Source: Thauera phenolivorans (GTDB taxonomy: Bacteria > Pseudomonadota > Gammaproteobacteria > Burkholderiales > Rhodocyclaceae). From it: a DNA stretch of 40,173 nucleotides. Position numbers and translations under genes: made by a program. The notes beneath the pieces were generated by a model. The model worked only from the letters and a program-made list of their open reading frames with translations. It did no database searches and was not told the DNA's origin. The stretch spans positions 385,222 through 425,394 of the forward strand of contig NZ_MBFM01000004.1 in NCBI RefSeq assembly GCF_001696715.1, read 5' to 3'. This document shows, piece after piece, positions 36,550 to 40,173 of the stretch (the stretch's first letter is position 1; each line of letters starts with the position of its first letter).

Positions 36550-37413
36550 TCAACCCGACAGGCGCAGCGTCTTGATCAGCAAGCCGTGCAGGCTGTCCAC
36601 CGCCTTGTTGCCGCGTGACTCACGGCTTCGGTACACCGCAACCTCCATGGGGGCCAACGGCCCGAGCCCGTGCGTTGCACCCAGCACCTGCAGGTGCTCC
36701 GGCGCGCTGCACTGCGTCAACGCCGCGACCGCGAGCCCGCTCTCCACCGCCGCGATCTGGCCAGCCAGGCTGGAGCTGTTATAGACGACCTTGTAGCGCC
36801 GTCCCTGCTGCGCCAGAGACTGAATTGCGCCCCGTCGTGCAAGGCTGGCGTCTTCGTACACGGCAATCGGGAGCGGGTCACGCCGCCACAGTTCGAACTG
36901 TGACGCTCCCACCCACACCATCGGCTCGTGAAACAGCAGGGTGCCACGTCGGGCGTTGTCGCGGGAGACCAGCGCCAGATCGAGGTCGCCACAGGCCACC
37001 CGAGGAATCAGCGACGTGGACTGCTCGCAATTCAACTCGATTTCGACGCCGCTGTGTTTGGGTGCGAAGCGCTTGAGCACCGGGGTGAGGTACCTGCCCG
37101 CATAGTCGTCCGGCACTCCGAGACGTACTCGCCCGCTCAGCGCTTCACCGTGCAGGGCGGCTTGGGCCTCAGCCTGCAGATCCAGCATGCGCCGCGCGTA
37201 GCCCAGCAGCGTCTGGCCATCGGGTGTGAGTTGAAGCTTGCGTGGCCCTCGCTCGAGCAGTCGCCGACCAACCGCATCTTCCAGCTTCTTGAGCTGCATG
37301 CTGACGGCTGACTGGGAGCGATGGACTTCGCCTGCCGCGCTCGAAAGCGAGCCGGTATCCACGACTGCGACGAAGCACTTGAGCCAGTCGATCTGCAGAT
37401 CTTGCCGGGTCAT
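36550..37413 (-). CDS. LysR-family transcriptional regulator
   Basis: A 287-residue regulator: an N-terminal winged HTH (about 8-66; FVAVVDTGSLSSAAGEVHRSQ and SAVSMQLKKLEDAVGRRLLER) and a periplasmic-binding-protein-like effector domain (about 92-285). It is divergent from azlC, so it most likely controls azlCD. A GCTGATATCAGC palindrome lies just before its own start. The effector is unknown; a branched-chain amino acid is a reasonable guess from the neighbours. Confidence 0.93.
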   Translation of the reverse strand: MTRQDLQIDWLKCFVAVVDTGSLSSAAGEVHRSQSAVSMQLKKLEDAVGRRLLERGPRKLQLTPDGQTLLGYARRMLDLQAEAQAALHGEALSGRVRLGVPDDYAGRYLTPVLKRFAPKHSGVEIELNCEQSTSLIPRVACGDLDLALVSRDNARRGTLLFHEPMVWVGASQFELWRRDPLPIAVYEDASLARRGAIQSLAQQGRRYKVVYNSSSLAGQIAAVESGLAVAALTQCSAPEHLQVLGATHGLGPLAPMEVAVYRSRESRGNKAVDSLHGLLIKTLRLSG

Positions 37414-37421
37414 GTCGGTAC

Positions 37422-37433
37422 GCTGATATCAGC
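37422..37433. promoter_or_regulatory. Palindrome GCTGATATCAGC in the LysR-azlC gap
   Basis: A perfect 12-base palindrome nine bases upstream of the LysR start. Divergent LysR genes usually bind an interrupted palindrome in such gaps, so autoregulation is plausible. Confidence 0.45.
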
Positions 37434-37541
37434 TTATCGAATGGAAGCCATCTGTATTTTGCGCTTTTCTGAAGAGCGGAACCAAGCCAAAGTCCAGGCC
37501 TGAGGACACCATCTCCACCGACACCCGGACCGGACGCAGCG

Positions 37542-38264
37542 ATGCCCGCTACAGACACGCCCCTTCCACAACATCAAATCGACCGCCATCTGGTGTGGGT
37601 CGGTTTCAGGCAGATGGTCCCCATCGCCGTGTTCGTGATGATGTTCGGGGCTGCGTTCGGCCTGGCCGCAATGCAGTCCGGCCTCGATCCGGCTTGGATC
37701 GTCAGCATGAGCACGCTGGTGTTTGCCGGCGCGGCGCAGTTTGCGACGCTGGACCTATGGGGGCCGCAGGTGCCGATTCTGGCCCTGGCGCTGACCGTGT
37801 TCGCCGTCAATGCCCGTCACCTGCTGATGGGCGCCACGCTCTATCCCTGGCTGCGCCACCTACCGCCGGCTCAGCGCTACGGGGTGATGGTCGTAGCGTC
37901 CGACGCCAATTGGGCCCTGGCGATGCAGGCCTTCGGTCGCGGCCAGCCTGGACTGGGGGTGCTGCTGGGCGGAGGTCTGGCGCTCTGGTCGTTCTGGGTG
38001 CTGGGCACCTTGCTGGGCACGCAGGTGGGCGACCTCATTGCCGATGGCCGACCCTGGGGGCTGGACATGGTGATGGGGTGCTTCCTGCTGGCCATGGTCG
38101 TCAGTGGGCAGAAGAACCTGCGCATGCTGGTTATCTGGCTTGTAGCAGCCGGTGCATCACTCGTGGCCTACCGACATCTGCCCGAGAACAGCCATGTGGT
38201 GGCGGGCGCCCTGGCCGGTGGCCTGCTGGGCATGACATGGAAGGAGCAACCTCATGAGCGTTGA
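37542..38264 (+). CDS. azlC: AzlC-family branched-chain amino acid exporter, large subunit
   Basis: A 240-residue inner-membrane protein with about six to seven hydrophobic segments. The AzlC signature is clear: PIAVFVMMFGAAFGLAA, STLVFAGAAQFATLDLWG, AVNARHLLMGATLYPWLRHL and SDANWALAMQAFGRG. With AzlD it exports branched-chain amino acids and analogues. It overlaps azlD by 11 bases. No strong promoter is obvious in the 128 bases upstream. Confidence 0.94.
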   Translation: MPATDTPLPQHQIDRHLVWVGFRQMVPIAVFVMMFGAAFGLAAMQSGLDPAWIVSMSTLVFAGAAQFATLDLWGPQVPILALALTVFAVNARHLLMGATLYPWLRHLPPAQRYGVMVVASDANWALAMQAFGRGQPGLGVLLGGGLALWSFWVLGTLLGTQVGDLIADGRPWGLDMVMGCFLLAMVVSGQKNLRMLVIWLVAAGASLVAYRHLPENSHVVAGALAGGLLGMTWKEQPHER

Positions 38265-38568
38265 ATCCCAGGGCTGGGGCCCGCTGTTGATCGTCGCCAT
38301 CATGGCCGTGGTGACCCTGGCCACCCGCTGGGGTGGCGTCTTCGTCATGTCCTTCGTCCCCATCGGGCACAGGGTCAGCCAATTCATCGCGGCGATGTCG
38401 GGTTCGGTGTTGGTGGCCCTGCTGGCGCCGCTGGCAATGGAAGGCGATGGTGGCGCCAGGCTGGCGCTTGCAACGACGGCCGTTGTGATGCTTGTATTGA
38501 GGAAGCCGCTGCCGGCGATTGCGGCGGGCATCATGGCTGCGGCGGTGTTCAGACAGTTGGGAGTCTGA
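38254..38568 (+). CDS. azlD: AzlD-family branched-chain amino acid exporter, small subunit
   Basis: A 104-residue membrane protein with three to four hydrophobic helices and the AzlD pattern VTLATRWGGVFVMSFVPIGHRVSQFI and VVMLVLRKPLPAIAAGI. It completes the exporter with AzlC; the 11-base overlap suggests coupled translation. Confidence 0.92.
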   Translation: MSVESQGWGPLLIVAIMAVVTLATRWGGVFVMSFVPIGHRVSQFIAAMSGSVLVALLAPLAMEGDGGARLALATTAVVMLVLRKPLPAIAAGIMAAAVFRQLGV

Positions 38569-38868
38569 AGCGAGAATGTCCGCACCTGGTGGCAGCGACC
38601 TCGGCAGCGACGCAGGTGATGGATGACTGCAACGGGAGGCTCGAGACTGGCCTCGGTGGTTTGCCGAGCGGCTGTGCGGGTTCGAAGGTGGAGGTCTCAA
38701 TCCGGCCCCAGGACGCCGGTGAAGGCTCCCCCAGGTCGGCCGTTCAAAAGGCGGCTTGCCACCATTAGCCTGCCGGTCGATTTCCCGGTATCTCCAGCAC
38801 CGCAGAGCATTCGTCCAGGGCTATCTGGCGCTGTCTTGTTACTGCGCCAAGTGCTCCGGTCAAACCGT

Positions 38869-38897
38869 TTGTGCAACATTCTAACACTTGTTAGATT
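38869..38897 (+). promoter_or_regulatory. Candidate promoter of the ArsR-rhodanese gene
   Basis: TTGTGC (38869-38874), a 17-base spacer and TAGATT (38892-38897). The expected start, seven bases on, is 38904, which is the ATG itself, so the message may be leaderless; no ribosome site is visible. Confidence 0.5.
38880..38895. promoter_or_regulatory. Palindrome TCTAACA-CT-TGTTAGA, likely ArsR-family operator
   Basis: A perfect 7+2+7 palindrome between and over the promoter elements, eight bases before the ATG. Position and symmetry fit autorepression by the dimeric ArsR-type regulator it precedes. Confidence 0.7.
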
Positions 38898-38903
38898 GTG
38901 CGT

Positions 38904-39563
38904 ATGAAACCCAGCATCACGAAGTCCTCTCTCTACGAACACGTCGCCCGCATCGGCAAGGCGCTCGCCAGCCCGAAGCGGCTCGAGCTCATCGAGCTGC
39001 TCGCTCAGGGCGAGAAGACGGTGGAGACATTGGCGCAGCAAGCAGGCATTGACGTCCGCCTGGCGAGCGCCCACCTCAAGGCCCTGCGTGAAGCGCGCCT
39101 GGTCGAGAACCGGCGCGAAGGCAAGTTCATCCATTACCGCCTGAGCGGACAGGATGTGGCCGAACTGTGGCTCAACGTCCGTGACGTGGCCGAGGCGCAT
39201 CTGCTCGAGCTGCGACTTGCCCTCGAACAAATCAGCGCTGCCCCCGACCTGCTCAGTGCCGAGAGTCGCGAGTCCCTGCTCGCCAAGGCGCGTTGCGGCG
39301 ACATCGTCGTCATCGACGTGCGCCCCGAGTCCGAATACGAGGCCGGTCACCTGCCGTTCGCGCGCTCGATGCCGCTGGGCGAACTGGAAAAGCGGCTGGC
39401 CGAGCTGCCGGCCGGCAAGGAAGTGGTCGCCTACTGTCGCGGCCCCTTCTGCGTCATGTCGGACGAGGCGGTCGCCTTGCTGCGGACGCGGGGTTTCAGC
39501 GCGCACAAGATCACTGACGGTGTGACCGAATGGCAGGCCGGTGGGTTGCCCATCGAACGCTGA
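38904..39563 (+). CDS. ArsR/SmtB-family regulator fused to a rhodanese domain
   Basis: A 219-residue two-domain protein. Residues 10-90 form an ArsR winged helix (ALASPKRLELIELLAQGEKTVETLA, then LASAHLKALREARLVENRREGKFIHY). Residues 115-219 form a rhodanese domain with VVIDVRPESEYEAGHLPFA and an active-site loop at YCRGPFCVMS. Cysteines are 131, 178 and 183; Cys178 is the rhodanese nucleophile and Cys183 could form a di- or polysulfide with it. Such fusions are plausibly sensors of sulfane sulfur. It precedes genes for an exported two-cysteine protein and a DsrE-like protein. ATG 38904 is preferred over the GTG two codons earlier. Confidence 0.92.
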   Translation: MKPSITKSSLYEHVARIGKALASPKRLELIELLAQGEKTVETLAQQAGIDVRLASAHLKALREARLVENRREGKFIHYRLSGQDVAELWLNVRDVAEAHLLELRLALEQISAAPDLLSAESRESLLAKARCGDIVVIDVRPESEYEAGHLPFARSMPLGELEKRLAELPAGKEVVAYCRGPFCVMSDEAVALLRTRGFSAHKITDGVTEWQAGGLPIER

Positions 39564-39609
39564 TTCTCGCCGACACCAGAAGCAACACCCACGACCGAGG
39601 AGACACCCC

Positions 39610-40050
39610 ATGAGAAAAATCACCCTTGCGCTGCTGGGCGGCGTGTTCAGCCTGTCGGCAGTCGCGGCCGACGTGTCGATGGCGGTACCCGGCGCACAGA
39701 CCGCTGCGGGCCAGAAAGTGCTGACCTTCATCGCCAAGGACCCGCCTGGCCAGCGCTGCAACGGCAACCTGCAGGTCGCGGCCGAAGTCGCCAACACCTA
39801 CCGCGTGCCCATCCAGCTGCTGCCGTCGAGCCTGGCCCAGGGCCTGCCAGCGCCGGCGGTGTGCTACGGCAACCAGCTGATCGTCGCCGACGGCAAGGAG
39901 CACAACGGTGCAGCCAGCTACCAGATCGTCGCCGACGTCCTCGAACTGGAAGGCGTGGCCAAGCAGGACAAATCCGGCCTGCTGTTCCAGGACACCGTTC
40001 GGCGCGACTTCGATGCCCTGAAGGCCACGATCAAGTCGGGCGGCAAGTAA
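39610..40050 (+). CDS. Small exported protein with two cysteines, possibly thioredoxin-like
   Basis: A 146-residue protein with signal peptide MRKITLALLGGVFSLSAVAA and a 126-residue mature part. KVLTFIAKDPPGQRCNGNLQVA resembles the first beta-alpha unit of a thioredoxin fold, and GLPAPAVCYGNQLIVADGK resembles the cis-proline strand of such folds, so Cys50 and Cys85 could pair. The classic CxxC is absent. CGAGGAGA before the ATG is a good ribosome site, 46 bases after the regulator. The fold assignment is inference; the family is not one I can name. Confidence 0.8.
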   Translation: MRKITLALLGGVFSLSAVAADVSMAVPGAQTAAGQKVLTFIAKDPPGQRCNGNLQVAAEVANTYRVPIQLLPSSLAQGLPAPAVCYGNQLIVADGKEHNGAASYQIVADVLELEGVAKQDKSGLLFQDTVRRDFDALKATIKSGGK

Positions 40051-40075
40051 TCCCATCAATCAGCGGGAGTCGATC

Positions 40076-40173
40076 ATGAGCACCCTCTTCATCCTCAACG
40101 ACGCCCCCTACGGCACCGAGCGCAGCTACAACGGCCTGCGTCTGGCGCGGGCGCTGGCCAAGCTCGACGGCGA
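40076..40173 (+). CDS. DsrE-family protein, N-terminal part (runs off the window)
   Basis: Thirty-two complete codons are visible, starting STLFILNDAPYGTERSYNGLRLARALAK. The strand LFILNDAPYG and the following helix with N/GL are typical of DsrE/TusD-like sulfur-handling proteins. GGGAG six bases before the ATG supports the start. It is 25 bases after the two-cysteine protein and likely in the same operon. The catalytic cysteine would lie beyond the edge. Confidence 0.75.
   Translation, partial: MSTLFILNDAPYGTERSYNGLRLARALAKLDG

Larger units (their letters stand above)
38569..38903. other. 335-base intergenic region between azlD and the ArsR-rhodanese gene
   Basis: I see no supportable gene; a 94-codon plus-strand frame here has an arginine/proline-rich composition and no ribosome site. 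There is a CTCGG...CCGAG hairpin around 38652. The last 40 bases are AT-richer and hold the promoter and palindrome of the next gene. The rest could be degraded sequence from a junction between two acquired segments. Confidence 0.6.

Noticed and set aside
38623-38907. A 94-codon frame in the gap before the ArsR-rhodanese gene
   Set aside because: No ribosome site, low-complexity basic composition, and it runs through the promoter and palindrome of the next gene.

Overview
The window is a GC-rich (roughly two-thirds G+C), gene-dense chromosomal segment. Gene content and order point to a betaproteobacterium, most likely of the Thauera/Azoarcus (Rhodocyclales/Zoogloeaceae) type. The signs are the mlaFEDACB order with mlaA inside the cluster, a short HisG, a Tat-his-murA-mla supercluster, a phasin gene and the miaB-phoH-ybeY-corC-lnt-glyQS-gmhB-plsC cluster. 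I see no transposase, integrase, phage gene, CRISPR array or rRNA. One tRNA gene (anticodon CAT) is present.

Layout. (1) 1-2517: the end of a FimV-like TPR protein, a Nif3-family protein and a divergently read DegS/DegQ-type periplasmic protease. (2) 2563-11452, mostly minus strand: tatC-tatB-tatA, a HIT protein, and hisE, hisI, hisF, hisA, hisH, hisB, hisD and hisG. hisC sits in its expected place between hisB and hisD but reads on the opposite strand. (3) 11582-11989: rnk on the plus strand, wedged between hisG and murA. (4) 12041-19070, minus strand: mlaF-E-D-A-C-B (outer-membrane phospholipid transport), a two-gene ABC exporter, a BolA/IbaG protein and murA. (5) 19320-21442, plus strand: kdsD, lptC, lptA (LPS synthesis and export) without the usual kdsC between them and without lptB after them. 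(6) 21495-23030: an enoyl-CoA hydratase and a phasin with a very strong promoter and a long perfect palindrome at its transcript start. (7) 23098-33031, minus strand: miaB, phoH, ybeY, corC, lnt, glyQ, glyS, gmhB, plsC. (8) 33060-36370: a small exported protein, tRNA-Met, and a divergent FAD oxidoreductase / ABC1-kinase pair with palindromes between them. (9) 36550-38568: a LysR regulator divergent from azlCD, encoding a branched-chain amino acid exporter. (10) 38904 to the end: an ArsR-rhodanese fusion regulator, an exported two-cysteine protein and the start of a DsrE-family gene, which together look like a sulfur or persulfide response module.

Most of the window is envelope housekeeping: lipid transport (Mla), LPS heptose/Kdo precursors and export (gmhB, kdsD, lptCA), lipoprotein acylation (lnt), phospholipid synthesis (plsC), peptidoglycan (murA), Tat secretion and envelope protease, plus nearly complete histidine biosynthesis. 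Coding is tight, with many 4-base ATGA/GTGA overlaps.

The parts least explained by conserved gene order are the regulatory DNA and a few rearrangements: a terminator-like hairpin in the rnk leader, the phasin palindrome, a two-tier hairpin between tatA and tatB, operator-like palindromes at 34816-34920 and 38880-38895, the inverted hisC, the missing kdsC/lptB, and a YbeY with about 110 extra N-terminal residues. I found no clear new defence or mobile system. The 3' edge module (ArsR-rhodanese, two-cysteine periplasmic protein, DsrE) and the divergent oxidoreductase/ABC1 locus are the best candidates for under-described biology.
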